Below are positions 28,451-36,174 of a stretch of 64,000 nt of DNA, one piece after another. The stretch is taken from assembly GCF_042684505.1 (NCBI RefSeq), contig NZ_JBHULT010000010.1, positions 124,001-188,000 of the forward strand. The letters run 5' to 3'. This DNA comes from Salinimicrobium flavum. Lineage in GTDB: Bacteria; Bacteroidota; Bacteroidia; Flavobacteriales; Flavobacteriaceae. The notes beneath the pieces are model-generated. The model worked only from the letters and a program-made list of their open reading frames with translations. It was not told the origin of the DNA and did not search any database. A program made the translations under genes and the position numbers. Each line of letters begins with the position of its first letter. Position 1 is the stretch's first letter.

Positions 28451-28942
28451 CTATACGGGTTTATGCTGTTCAGAAGTTTTCATCTTCCAAGCGTCAAGCA
28501 TCCAGCTGGTCTTCTCAAGTTCTCGTATGTAAGCGCCAATCAGGTCAATAGTACCCTCATCATCCCCTTTTTCGGCCACATCTACCACCTTGCGCATTTG
28601 CTTTAAAATGGTTCCGTGGTCAGCCAACAGGTTCTTGATCATCTGAGAGTCAGTAATGTCAGATTTCGACTCTTTTAAGTTGGATTTTTCCAGGTATTCA
28701 CTCATGTTACTGGTGGGCTGGAAACGAAGGGTAAGGATACGCTCGGCTATTTCATCAACTTTGATCTTCGCATCATCATAGAGCTCTTCGAACTTCTCAT
28801 GTAGATCGAAGAAATTCTTCCCGATCACATTCCAGTGATAGTTGCGTAGTTTTTGGTAATAAAGGTGATAATCTGCAAGCAGGATATTTAGCTCCTGTAC
28901 TGTATTTGACGTCTTCTTTTCGTCTAATCCTAGATAACTCAT
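28451..28942 (-). CDS. dps: Dps-type ferritin-like DNA-protection protein
   Basis: A 163-residue four-helix ferritin-like protein forming 12-mer shells that oxidise and store iron using H2O2 and protect DNA. The Dps ferroxidase residues are visible in YQKLRNYHWNVIGKNFFDLHEKFEELYDD (His, then the downstream His, Asp and Glu pattern of the inter-subunit site), followed by DEIAERILTL. Length and layout are typical. It is monocistronic on the minus strand, followed by a shared terminator. Confidence 0.93.
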   Translation of the reverse strand: MSYLGLDEKKTSNTVQELNILLADYHLYYQKLRNYHWNVIGKNFFDLHEKFEELYDDAKIKVDEIAERILTLRFQPTSNMSEYLEKSNLKESKSDITDSQMIKNLLADHGTILKQMRKVVDVAEKGDDEGTIDLIGAYIRELEKTSWMLDAWKMKTSEQHKPV

Positions 28943-29022
28943 AGTTTTTATTTATTGGTTGTTTAAATTCTATATTAAAATACAATAGTTATGATTGAAT
29001 TCCAAATAATATAGCCTAAGAT

Positions 29023-29346
29023 TTATTCTGAAGTAGGGCGGTTTCTCTTCGCATTCAGTTTCTTCATCATTTCATCGGAAATTTGACCGCTCGAATATCC
29101 ATAACCGTCAACCAGTACTCCTTTATGTCCACTGGAAGTCGTGATGGCATATAAGATGGAGTTGTCATCTGGATTAGACATTCCTTCAAAGCGATACACG
29201 GCATCTACGGTAAATTCGTCATGCCCAAACCGCTCATTCTGAGATTTTAATTCGAGCTGTTCATCCAGGAGATTAAAGTCTTCTCCATAGCCCTCCTCGA
29301 TCCTTAACATATTAATGGTCTCTGATAATGTTCCTTTTTGTTTCAT
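29023..29346 (-). CDS. Small conserved Bacteroidota protein (about 107 aa), function unknown
   Basis: A 107-residue acidic protein without signal peptide. It begins MKQKGTLSETINMLRIEEGYGEDFNL and has a central strand-rich part (FTVDAVYRFEGMSNPDDNSI) ending in DGYGYSSGQI. Short proteins of this kind are widespread in Bacteroidota and are sometimes labelled phosphoribosylpyrophosphate synthetase in databases, although no PRPP-synthetase motif is present, so I do not adopt that name. It lies upstream of dps on the same strand (80-base gap) and could share stress regulation; this is a guess. Confidence 0.7.
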   Translation of the reverse strand: MKQKGTLSETINMLRIEEGYGEDFNLLDEQLELKSQNERFGHDEFTVDAVYRFEGMSNPDDNSILYAITTSSGHKGVLVDGYGYSSGQISDEMMKKLNAKRNRPTSE

Positions 29347-29427
29347 GGTAATTTATTTCAGGATTTCTGTTTTAAATTACGGCTGAAGCACCCGCTTTCC
29401 AAATGCTGCGGACGAATTAGTATAACT

Positions 29428-29577
29428 TTAACTGTCCTCCTCCCGGTCCTTTTTACTGAAATTAAAAAGCCCGAAGGGAATGACCAGGAAGATGAAAAAA
29501 TACCAGCCCGTAACGAGTCCTATAATGGTGATTATAGCAGCAATGATCCAAAACCAGTAAGAGCTTAAAAATTTCAT
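29428..29577 (-). CDS. Small membrane protein (49 aa)
   Basis: A short reading frame beginning MKFLSSYWFWIIAAIITIIG and ending KKDREEDS. It has two closely spaced hydrophobic segments and a charged C-terminal tail, which is the usual look of a small inner-membrane protein. It lies upstream of the 107-residue protein gene on the same strand with an 81-base gap. No family name recognised. The hydrophobic pattern and proper stop/start make it more likely a gene than chance, but it remains unproven. Confidence 0.5.
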   Translation of the reverse strand: MKFLSSYWFWIIAAIITIIGLVTGWYFFIFLVIPFGLFNFSKKDREEDS

Positions 29578-29668
29578 TTTTGTAGCAGTTTTTCTATAAA
29601 GAACATAATTTATTGAAAAACATGAAATTTTAGGGTGCTTTCTTCGGAAAAATTTTATCAGGCTTTGC

Positions 29669-29676
29669 TACATTTG
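29669..29676 (+). promoter_or_regulatory. Minus-10-type element of the LacI-type regulator gene
   Basis: TACATTTG matches TAnnTTTG, 25 bases before the ATG at 29702. No TTTG at the standard upstream distance. Confidence 0.35.
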
Positions 29677-29701
29677 TGGCTGACCCGGAATTCCCCATTA
29701 C

Positions 29702-30703
29702 ATGAAAAACAGGATTACCTTAAAAGAATTAGCCCGGCTGTTGAATGTTTCAGTCTCAACAGTATCAAAAGCATTAAATGATAGTCCGGAGATCAGTCCC
29801 AAGACCGTTGAGCGGGTAAAAGAACTGGCTGCTTTGCACAAGTACCGACCCAATCCCACGGCTGTGAACCTGAAGAGCAGTAAGAGTGGCACCATTGGCG
29901 TGATCATTCCCAACATTTCCAATTCATTTTTTGCCAATGTACTTTCAGGTATAGAAGCCGAAGCTCAAAAAAAAGGGATCCAGGTGATGACCTATATTTC
30001 CAATGAATCCCTGGAACGGGAGAAACAGATTGTGGAGCACCTCACTTCGGGCTTTGTGGATGGTGTACTAATTGCCGTTGCTGAGGAAACCCAACGTCAA
30101 AAGAATTATGACCATTTAAAAAGTATTATCGACTACAATATTCCGGTGGTATTGTATGACAGGATAGATCTTGAATTCACGGCAGATAAGGTGGGAATAG
30201 ATGACAGAAAAGTTTTTTTTGACGCCGCCCAACTTCTGCAGGAAAGGGGAAGGAAGAAGATAGGGATCGCAACTTCTATTCATCATATGGGAGTGGGCAA
30301 GGAAAGGATCGCAGGTTACCGGGATGCTTTGGGCAGGGAAAACCCATATTACATCGCCAACTCAGCCAAAATGGATAGTCTCAGGGAGAAGGTCACCAAT
30401 CTGCTGGTCAATGAAAAAGTTGATGCGATGCTGTGCAGTGATTATTCCAGCACTTTGATGACCTATCGCCTGGCTTACGAACATGGGATAAAGATTCCCT
30501 CTCAGTTGCAGGTTATTGGTTTCATCAACGGAAGCCTCGCCGGTTATCTTACCCCTTCGATAAGTTACATAGATCAGGTTCCCGAGGTTATTGGGGCGGG
30601 AGCAATGGAAGTCTTATTAAACCGCATCAACGGTAAAATGGAAAAACCAAAGATCAAAAAGATCATAGAAACGGAGTTGATAGAAATGGAGTCAACGAAA
30701 TAA
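29702..30703 (+). CDS. LacI-family transcriptional regulator
   Basis: A 333-residue repressor-type protein. The N-terminal helix-turn-helix and hinge are classical (ITLKELARLLNVSVSTVSKALNDSPEISP, with KYRPNPTAVNLKSSKSGTIG). The rest is a periplasmic-binding-protein-like sugar-sensing domain (IGVIIPNISNSFFANVLSGIE, DGVLIAVAEETQ, VVLYDR). Members usually sense a sugar or sugar phosphate. It is immediately upstream (93 bases) of the polysaccharide locus and on the same strand, so it may regulate it, but no palindromic operator was identified. Confidence 0.93.
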   Translation: MKNRITLKELARLLNVSVSTVSKALNDSPEISPKTVERVKELAALHKYRPNPTAVNLKSSKSGTIGVIIPNISNSFFANVLSGIEAEAQKKGIQVMTYISNESLEREKQIVEHLTSGFVDGVLIAVAEETQRQKNYDHLKSIIDYNIPVVLYDRIDLEFTADKVGIDDRKVFFDAAQLLQERGRKKIGIATSIHHMGVGKERIAGYRDALGRENPYYIANSAKMDSLREKVTNLLVNEKVDAMLCSDYSSTLMTYRLAYEHGIKIPSQLQVIGFINGSLAGYLTPSISYIDQVPEVIGAGAMEVLLNRINGKMEKPKIKKIIETELIEMESTK

Positions 30704-30755
30704 GGTCCAGAGGCACCTTTAAGAAGATATTAGGAAATAGCATTAAGGTAAATTT

Positions 30756-30763
30756 TATCTTTG
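30756..30763 (+). promoter_or_regulatory. Possible promoter element of the polysaccharide locus
   Basis: TATCTTTG matches TAnnTTTG, about 34 bases before the ATG at 30797. An upstream TTG at the proper distance is missing. The same octamer occurs at 42637-42644, before rfbA. Confidence 0.4.
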
Positions 30764-30796
30764 GCACGCTATTAAAAATGACCCAAATTTTAATTA

Positions 30797-31831
30797 ATGA
30801 CCCACAAACAATCTGAAGTGACAGGTTCTTATAATAACAACGAGTTCCAAGGTAAATTAAGTAATAAAACAGTATTAGTAACCGGTGGAGCCGGATTCAT
30901 TGGCTCCAATCTTTGTGAAACCTTATTAAGCCTGCAAGTGAAGGTGGTATGTCTTGACAACTTTGCCACCGGGAAACGGGAAAATCTTTCCGCCATAAAA
31001 GACCATCCAAATTTTACTTTAATAGAAGGTGATATTCGAAATCTGGAAGATTGCCATAAAGCAGTTGCGGGGGCAGATTTTGTGTTGCACCAGGCAGCCC
31101 TTGGCTCTGTTCCCAGGTCAATTAACGATCCTATTACCAGTAATGATGTAAATATTTCCGGATTCCTTAATATGTTGGTGGCTACCCGGGATGCCGGCGT
31201 TAAACGCTTTGTATATGCGGCCAGTTCCTCGACCTACGGAGATTCTGAAGCCTTGCCTAAAGTGGAGGATAAAATAGGAAAACCTTTGTCTCCCTATGCG
31301 ATCACCAAATATGTGAATGAATTGTATGCCGATATCTTCCATACCACTTATGGTGTAGATACTATAGGTCTTCGATATTTCAATGTCTTCGGAAGGAAAC
31401 AGGATCCGCACGGGGCTTACGCCGCCGTAATTCCCAAGTTCGTCATTCAGTTCATGAATCATGAGAGTCCGGTGATCAACGGGGACGGTACTTACTCCCG
31501 GGACTTCACTTACATAGATAACGTGATCCAGATGAACCTGTTGGCTTTGACCACAGAGAATAAAGATGCACTTAATCAGGTTTATAATACTGCAGTAGGA
31601 GACAGGACCAATCTTAAGGAGCTAACACAACTCCTTAAAAAATATCTGTCTGAATATGATCCAAAGATCGCTGATGTAGAAGTTAAACACGGACCAAACC
31701 GGGCGGGGGATATTCCTCATTCTTTGGCTTCCGTAGATAAAGCAAAGAGATTAATGGGTTATGACCCTCAGTACAAGATCGAAGCAGGATTAAAAGAGGC
31801 TGTGGAGTGGTACTGGGATAATTTGAGGTGA
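30797..31831 (+). CDS. UDP-N-acetylglucosamine / UDP-GalNAc 4-epimerase-type SDR (WbpP/TviC-like)
   Basis: An extended short-chain dehydrogenase of 344 residues that interconverts UDP-hexoses at C4. It has the NAD loop TGGAGFIGSNL (about 30-40), the catalytic SSSTYGDS and the YAITK Tyr/Lys pair, and the WbpP-like extended N-terminus before the Rossmann fold. With the next gene, a UDP-sugar 6-dehydrogenase, it forms the pair known to make UDP-N-acetylgalactosaminuronic acid (WbpP/WbpO, TviC/TviB). Its stop codon lies within the first unit of an octamer repeat array. Confidence 0.88.
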   Translation: MTHKQSEVTGSYNNNEFQGKLSNKTVLVTGGAGFIGSNLCETLLSLQVKVVCLDNFATGKRENLSAIKDHPNFTLIEGDIRNLEDCHKAVAGADFVLHQAALGSVPRSINDPITSNDVNISGFLNMLVATRDAGVKRFVYAASSSTYGDSEALPKVEDKIGKPLSPYAITKYVNELYADIFHTTYGVDTIGLRYFNVFGRKQDPHGAYAAVIPKFVIQFMNHESPVINGDGTYSRDFTYIDNVIQMNLLALTTENKDALNQVYNTAVGDRTNLKELTQLLKKYLSEYDPKIADVEVKHGPNRAGDIPHSLASVDKAKRLMGYDPQYKIEAGLKEAVEWYWDNLR

Positions 31832-31922
31832 AGTTGTGATGAAGTGACGTTGTAAAGAAGAGAAAACTGAAAGAAAATTTTAGGAATAACTGCATCACAA
31901 GGTCACTAGGTTACACGGTAAC
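31828..31922. repeat. Octamer-array intergenic element, type GTGA/TCAC
   Basis: A left array of four in-phase 8-bp units starting with GTGA or GTAA (31828-31859) is followed by a 31-base spacer and a right array of four units ending in TCAC, TTAC or TAAC (31891-31922). The arms are inverted copies: 31828-31841 matches the reverse complement of 31893-31906 at 12 of 14 bases. The upstream gene's TGA stop is part of the first unit. Confidence 0.8.
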
Positions 31923-31953
31923 TATAATAAATAGAAGAATTAAAAAATAGATA

Positions 31954-33234
31954 ATGAGTAATACAAAAATAGCCGTAGTAGGCCTTGGTTACGTAGGTCT
32001 TCCTTTAGCAAGATTATTTGCGACAAAATATCCGGTGGTAGGATTTGATATCAATAAACGCCGTGTTGAAGAGCTTAGACAAGGTAAAGACACCACTCTC
32101 GAAGTGGAGAATGAGGTATTGCAGGAGGTACTTGTAGATGCTCCCTCAAATGGAAATGGTTTGTTCTGCACAGCTGAGTTGGAAGATATTAAAGACTGTA
32201 ACTACTACGTGATCACGGTACCTACACCCGTTGACAAGAACAACCGCCCTGATCTTACCCCGCTTTACAAGAGTAGTGAATCTGTAGGAAAGGTGTTGAA
32301 AAAAGGGGATATCGTGATCTATGAATCCACCGTTTTCCCGGGTGCAACAGAAGATGAATGTGTTCCCGTTCTGGAAAAGACCAGTGGAATGAAATTCAAT
32401 GAAGATTTCTTTGTGGGCTATTCTCCTGAAAGAATTAATCCGGGAGATAAGGAGCATACGGTAGAAAAGATATTAAAAGTCACTGCAGGATCTACTCCAG
32501 AGGTAGGTAAGAAAGTGGATGAACTATATGCTTCCGTAATTACCGCGGGAACTCACCTGGCACCCACTATTAAGGTTGCCGAAGCCGCAAAAGTGATCGA
32601 AAATTCTCAGCGTGATATCAATATTGCCTTCGTGAACGAACTGGCCAAGATCTTTAATATGATGGATATCGACACCCAGGATGTGCTGGAAGCTGCGGGC
32701 ACTAAATGGAATTTCCTTCCATTCAAACCCGGACTGGTGGGTGGACACTGTATTGGGGTAGACCCTTACTACCTGGCTCAAAAAGCCCAGGAAATTGGTT
32801 ACCATCCCGAGATCATACTTGCCGGGAGGAGGATGAATGACTCTATGGGACAATATGTGGCTGCTGAAGTGGTAAAACTAATGCTGCAAAATGACCAGAA
32901 GGTAAAAGGAGCCAATATTCTTGTCCTGGGGATCACCTTTAAAGAGAACTGTCCGGATGTCCGGAACACGAAAGTTGTTGATGTGATCAAAAATCTGAAA
33001 GAATACGGAACTAATGTCACCATATATGATCCGCTTGCAGATCCCGATGAAGTTCAACACGAATATGGGCTCACCACTACAAAAGATCTTCCGAAGGAAA
33101 AATTCGAAGCTGTAGTTTTAGCGGTAGCTCATAAAGAATTTTTAGACCTGGATCTCGATCAGCTCAAAAATGGGCAGACCGTTGTTTATGATGTGAAGGG
33201 TGTACTGGGGGATAGGTGTGATAAAAAGTTGTGA
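31954..33234 (+). CDS. Nucleotide-sugar 6-dehydrogenase (TviB/WbpO-like)
   Basis: NAD-dependent UDP-sugar dehydrogenase of 426 residues that oxidises the C6 alcohol to a carboxylate in two steps. It has the N-terminal NAD fold VGLGYVGLPLARLF, the conserved VPTPVDKNNRPDL and the catalytic Cys in GGHCIGVDPYYLA (about residue 265). The wording and length match the UDP-N-acetylhexosamine branch (WbpO/TviB) rather than UDP-glucose dehydrogenase. With the preceding epimerase it would give UDP-GalNAcA or UDP-GlcNAcA for the polysaccharide. Its TGA stop lies in the first unit of another octamer array. Confidence 0.88.
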   Translation: MSNTKIAVVGLGYVGLPLARLFATKYPVVGFDINKRRVEELRQGKDTTLEVENEVLQEVLVDAPSNGNGLFCTAELEDIKDCNYYVITVPTPVDKNNRPDLTPLYKSSESVGKVLKKGDIVIYESTVFPGATEDECVPVLEKTSGMKFNEDFFVGYSPERINPGDKEHTVEKILKVTAGSTPEVGKKVDELYASVITAGTHLAPTIKVAEAAKVIENSQRDINIAFVNELAKIFNMMDIDTQDVLEAAGTKWNFLPFKPGLVGGHCIGVDPYYLAQKAQEIGYHPEIILAGRRMNDSMGQYVAAEVVKLMLQNDQKVKGANILVLGITFKENCPDVRNTKVVDVIKNLKEYGTNVTIYDPLADPDEVQHEYGLTTTKDLPKEKFEAVVLAVAHKEFLDLDLDQLKNGQTVVYDVKGVLGDRCDKKL

Positions 33235-33278
33235 AGCTGTGACGTTGTAATGGAGTGACGATGTGACGTTGTGAGGAA
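33231..33278. repeat. Octamer array, six GTGAnnnn-type units
   Basis: Six consecutive 8-bp units in phase, five starting GTGA and one GTAA, beginning with the TGA stop of the dehydrogenase gene. It is the left-type array of the GTGA/TCAC family; the matching inverted right-type array lies after the small gene at 33377-33724 (33810-33841). Confidence 0.8.
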
Positions 33279-33340
33279 GTTTAACGGAAATCTAGAAACG
33301 TTGTGATGTGTTGTTTTACAGTTAAGTTTTGAGGGATGGG

Positions 33341-33348
33341 TATATTTG
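33341..33348 (+). promoter_or_regulatory. Own minus-10-type element of the four-helix-bundle gene
   Basis: TATATTTG (TAnnTTTG) lies 28 bases before the ATG at 33377, so the small gene may have its own promoter inside the locus. Confidence 0.4.
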
Positions 33349-33376
33349 AACTATATAACCTTAAAAATTAAACATT

Positions 33377-33724
33377 ATGAAGTCACACAAAGATTTAACC
33401 GTTTACAAGACAAGTATTGATTTAGTTATTGATGTTTATCAATCAAGTGGGAGTTTTCCGGATGTTGAAAAATTTGGATTGACGAGTCAGATTAGAAGAG
33501 CTGCAGTTTCAATTCCATCTAATATTTCGGAGGGAGCGGCTAGGAACAGTAAAAAGGATTTTATTAGATTTCTTTATATAGCATTGGGCTCCCTGGCGGA
33601 AATGGAAACTCAGCTGGAAATAGCTCAGAGGCTGGAATTTATTAAGAGAAATACTGAATTAGAAGAGAAAAAAATATATATCAGAAGGATGATTCTGAAA
33701 TTAATTAAAAGTTTAAAGGATTAA
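33377..33724 (+). CDS. Four-helix-bundle protein, S23 / 23S rRNA-intervening-sequence family
   Basis: A 115-residue all-helical protein with the family hallmarks KDLTVYKTSIDLVIDVY, QIRRAAVSIPSNISEGAAR and FIRFLYIALGSLAEMETQLE. Relatives are encoded within intervening sequences of 23S rRNA genes in Leptospira and others, and as loose genes in many Bacteroidota; they form pentamers and their role is unclear. Here it stands between two UDP-sugar dehydrogenase genes, with octamer repeat arrays on both sides (33231-33278; 33737-33841) and a likely own promoter. It appears to be an insertion within the locus rather than a pathway gene. Confidence 0.9.
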   Translation: MKSHKDLTVYKTSIDLVIDVYQSSGSFPDVEKFGLTSQIRRAAVSIPSNISEGAARNSKKDFIRFLYIALGSLAEMETQLEIAQRLEFIKRNTELEEKKIYIRRMILKLIKSLKD

Positions 33725-33736
33725 ATTATAAATAGA

Positions 33737-33841
33737 GTGAGGTAGTAACGTAGTATCGTAAATTCTTTGAAAATTATTAATATTAATAGAATTACGTAAA
33801 AGGTTTAACAAGATCACCACGTCACTGGATCACATGATCAC
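33737..33841. repeat. Octamer-array intergenic element, type GTGA/TCAC, second complete copy
   Basis: Three in-phase left units beginning GTGA, GTAA and GTAT (33737-33760), a spacer of about 49 bases, and four right units all ending in TCAC (33810-33841). The right array ends 7 bases before the preferred ATG of the UDP-glucose dehydrogenase gene. The layout is the same as at 31828-31922. Confidence 0.75.
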
Positions 33842-33848
33842 GAAAAAA

Positions 33849-35243
33849 ATGACAATAAAAAACATCTGCTGCATCGGCGCCGGTTACGTAGGAGGTCCTA
33901 CCATGGCGGTAATAGCCCAAAAATGTCCGAATATAAAAGTTACGGTTGTAGATATTAATGAATCCAGGATCAATCAATGGAATGATCCAAACGTGGAGAA
34001 GATCCCCATCTATGAACCCGGGTTGTCTGACATCGTAAAGGAAGCCAGGGGACGGAACCTGTTCTTTTCCACAGATGTAGATAAAGCCATTGACGATGCC
34101 GACATGATCTTTATTTCGGTCAATACCCCTACCAAAACCTACGGAATAGGAAAAGGCATGGCAGCAGACCTTAAATTTATCGAGCTCTGTGCCCGCCAAA
34201 TTGCACGGGTCGCGAAGGACGACAAAATTGTAGTTGAGAAATCTACCCTTCCGGTACGTACGGCAGAAGCGTTAAAGAATATTCTGGATAATACAGGAAA
34301 TGGAGTGAATTATCAAATACTCTCAAATCCGGAATTTTTAGCCGAAGGAACTGCTGTAGACGATCTGATGAACCCTGACAGAGTTTTGATTGGTGGCGAT
34401 ATTGATAGTCCTGAAGGAAAGGAAGCTGTCGAAGCCCTGACAGATGTTTACGCACAATGGGTTCCCAGGGAACGCTTGTTAACTACTAATGTATGGTCCT
34501 CAGAATTATCCAAATTAACTGCAAATGCCTTTTTGGCGCAAAGGGTTTCCAGTATTAATGCGATGAGTGAATTATGCGAAAAAACCGGCGCCGATGTCAA
34601 TGAAGTGGCTAAAGCTGTAGGGATGGATTCCCGGATTGGTCCGAAATTCTTAAAAGCTTCTGTTGGTTTTGGAGGTTCCTGTTTTCAGAAAGATATTCTG
34701 AATCTTGTTTATATAGCCAAAAGTTTTGGATTAAATGAAGTAGCCGATTACTGGGAGCAGGTGATCCTGATGAATGATCATCAGAAAAAGCGTTTTGCGG
34801 CCAACATGGTGAAAGCAATGTACAATACAGTATCGGGTAAAAAGATAGCACTTCTAGGCTGGGCATTTAAGAAAGACACCAACGACACCAGGGAATCAGC
34901 CGCCATTTATGTTGCCGATTACCTGTTGAATGAACAAGCTGAGATCGTTGTTTATGACCCAAAAGTAACCGAAGAACAGATCTATTCAGACCTCGATTAT
35001 CTTGGTAGCAGGAGTGGTGACGCTAACAGGCAGGCTGTCACTGTAGTGAATGATCCCCTGGAAGCGTGTGACGGTGCTCATGCCGTCGCCATACTAACTG
35101 AATGGGATGAGTTCACCACCCTTGACTGGCAGAAAATTTATGACCAAATGCTAAAACCAGCTTTCCTGTTTGATGGCAGAAGGCTTCTGGAGCCAGAGAC
35201 GAAGAAAAAGATCGGGTTTGAGTTTTATGCGATAGGGAATTAA
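33849..35243 (+). CDS. ugd: UDP-glucose 6-dehydrogenase, eukaryote-like type
   Basis: Oxidises UDP-glucose to UDP-glucuronate for the polysaccharide. Features are the NAD fold IGAGYVGGPTMAVIA, the SVNTPTKTYG loop, the SNPEFLAEGTA motif and the catalytic Cys in GFGGSCFQKDILNLVYI (near residue 270). The closest pattern is the animal/plant-like UGDH group, also common in Bacteroidota. An upstream in-frame ATG at 33834 falls within a repeat unit, so the ATG at 33849 (MTIKNICCIG, 464 aa) is the likelier start. A terminator follows at 35293-35320. Confidence 0.93.
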   Translation: MTIKNICCIGAGYVGGPTMAVIAQKCPNIKVTVVDINESRINQWNDPNVEKIPIYEPGLSDIVKEARGRNLFFSTDVDKAIDDADMIFISVNTPTKTYGIGKGMAADLKFIELCARQIARVAKDDKIVVEKSTLPVRTAEALKNILDNTGNGVNYQILSNPEFLAEGTAVDDLMNPDRVLIGGDIDSPEGKEAVEALTDVYAQWVPRERLLTTNVWSSELSKLTANAFLAQRVSSINAMSELCEKTGADVNEVAKAVGMDSRIGPKFLKASVGFGGSCFQKDILNLVYIAKSFGLNEVADYWEQVILMNDHQKKRFAANMVKAMYNTVSGKKIALLGWAFKKDTNDTRESAAIYVADYLLNEQAEIVVYDPKVTEEQIYSDLDYLGSRSGDANRQAVTVVNDPLEACDGAHAVAILTEWDEFTTLDWQKIYDQMLKPAFLFDGRRLLEPETKKKIGFEFYAIGN

Positions 35244-35249
35244 AGGAGG

Positions 35250-35278
35250 ATTACACGGATTATTGTGGATTTCACTGG
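35250..35278. repeat. Short decamer-like array after ugd
   Basis: Three units of about 10 bp (ATTACACGG, ATTATTGTGG, ATTTCACTGG) follow each other directly. They resemble in period the arms flanking the GxxExxY gene at 38366-38831 and may be a remnant of the same class of element. Confidence 0.4.
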
Positions 35279-35292
35279 TTACCCAGAAACTT

Positions 35293-35320
35293 AAAAAAAA
35301 GACCATATGGTCTTTTTTTT
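35293..35320. terminator. Intrinsic terminator between ugd and cysQ
   Basis: A perfect palindrome: eight A residues, GACC, ATAT loop, GGTC and eight T residues. It closes the UDP-sugar segment, so the following cys genes need their own promoter. Confidence 0.85.
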
Positions 35321-35370
35321 GTTTTGATCTCACCAAATTTTTCCGAAACTTTCAATATATTTAGCCCCCT

Positions 35371-36174
35371 ATGAAAGAACACCTGGGAACAGCTATAGAG
35401 GCTTGTGTTGCAGCCGGAAAGGAGATCATGAAAATTTATCTTGAAGAAGATTTTCAGGTTGAAACGAAGAGTGATGACTCTCCTTTGACCATTGCAGACA
35501 GAAGAGCAAATATGATCATAAATACTTTTCTGGATCCTTCAGGCATACCGGTGATCAGCGAAGAAAATATTCAGTTGGCATATGAAGAAAGAAAGGAGTG
35601 GGGAGAATGCTGGATCGTGGATCCTCTGGATGGAACAAAAGAGTTCATCAAAAGGAATGGTGAATTTACCGTAAACATAGCGCTCATCTCCAACGGGCAA
35701 CCTCAATTAGGGGTGGTCTATGCTCCGGCACTAAAACTGTTATATTTTGCCATCGTAACGGAGGGTAAAGCATATAGGCATCGTATATCTTCCGAAGAGA
35801 CAGATCTGACGGAAATCTTGTCATATGCTGAAGAAATTCAGCCTTCACAAAAGGAGAATTGTATTAAAGTTATAGGTAGCCGCTCCCACATGAATGAGGA
35901 AACTTTACGTTATATTGAAGATTTGAAGAAGACCTACGGAAAGGAAATTGAAGTGGTTTCAAAAGGGAGTTCTTTAAAATTCTGCTTACTTGCTGAAGGC
36001 ACAGCTCATATCTATCCCAGGTTTGCTCCAACAATGGAATGGGATACAGCGGCAGGACATGCCATTTGTGAAGCTGTCGGTCTTTCCTGTAAATTCAAAG
36101 AAACGGGAGAAAGTATAACCTATAACCGGGAAAATTTAAAAAACGGGCACTTTTACGTTTCTTATGAAGAATAG
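35371..36174 (+). CDS. cysQ: 3'(2'),5'-bisphosphate nucleotidase CysQ
   Basis: Mg-dependent phosphatase of the inositol monophosphatase superfamily that converts adenosine 3',5'-bisphosphate (the by-product of PAPS use) to AMP. The 267-residue protein shows the signature motifs PVISEEN (metal Glu), WIVDPLDGTKEFIKR and WDTAAGHAI. It begins the PAPS operon and overlaps the DUF2061 gene by 11 bases. In a sulfation pathway it removes the inhibitory PAP released by sulfotransferases. Confidence 0.93.
   Translation: MKEHLGTAIEACVAAGKEIMKIYLEEDFQVETKSDDSPLTIADRRANMIINTFLDPSGIPVISEENIQLAYEERKEWGECWIVDPLDGTKEFIKRNGEFTVNIALISNGQPQLGVVYAPALKLLYFAIVTEGKAYRHRISSEETDLTEILSYAEEIQPSQKENCIKVIGSRSHMNEETLRYIEDLKKTYGKEIEVVSKGSSLKFCLLAEGTAHIYPRFAPTMEWDTAAGHAICEAVGLSCKFKETGESITYNRENLKNGHFYVSYEE

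Noticed and set aside
33377..33724. Four-helix-bundle protein considered as the Avd part of a diversity-generating retroelement
   Set aside because: No reverse transcriptase, template repeat or variable C-type lectin gene was found nearby; the wording fits the S23 family.
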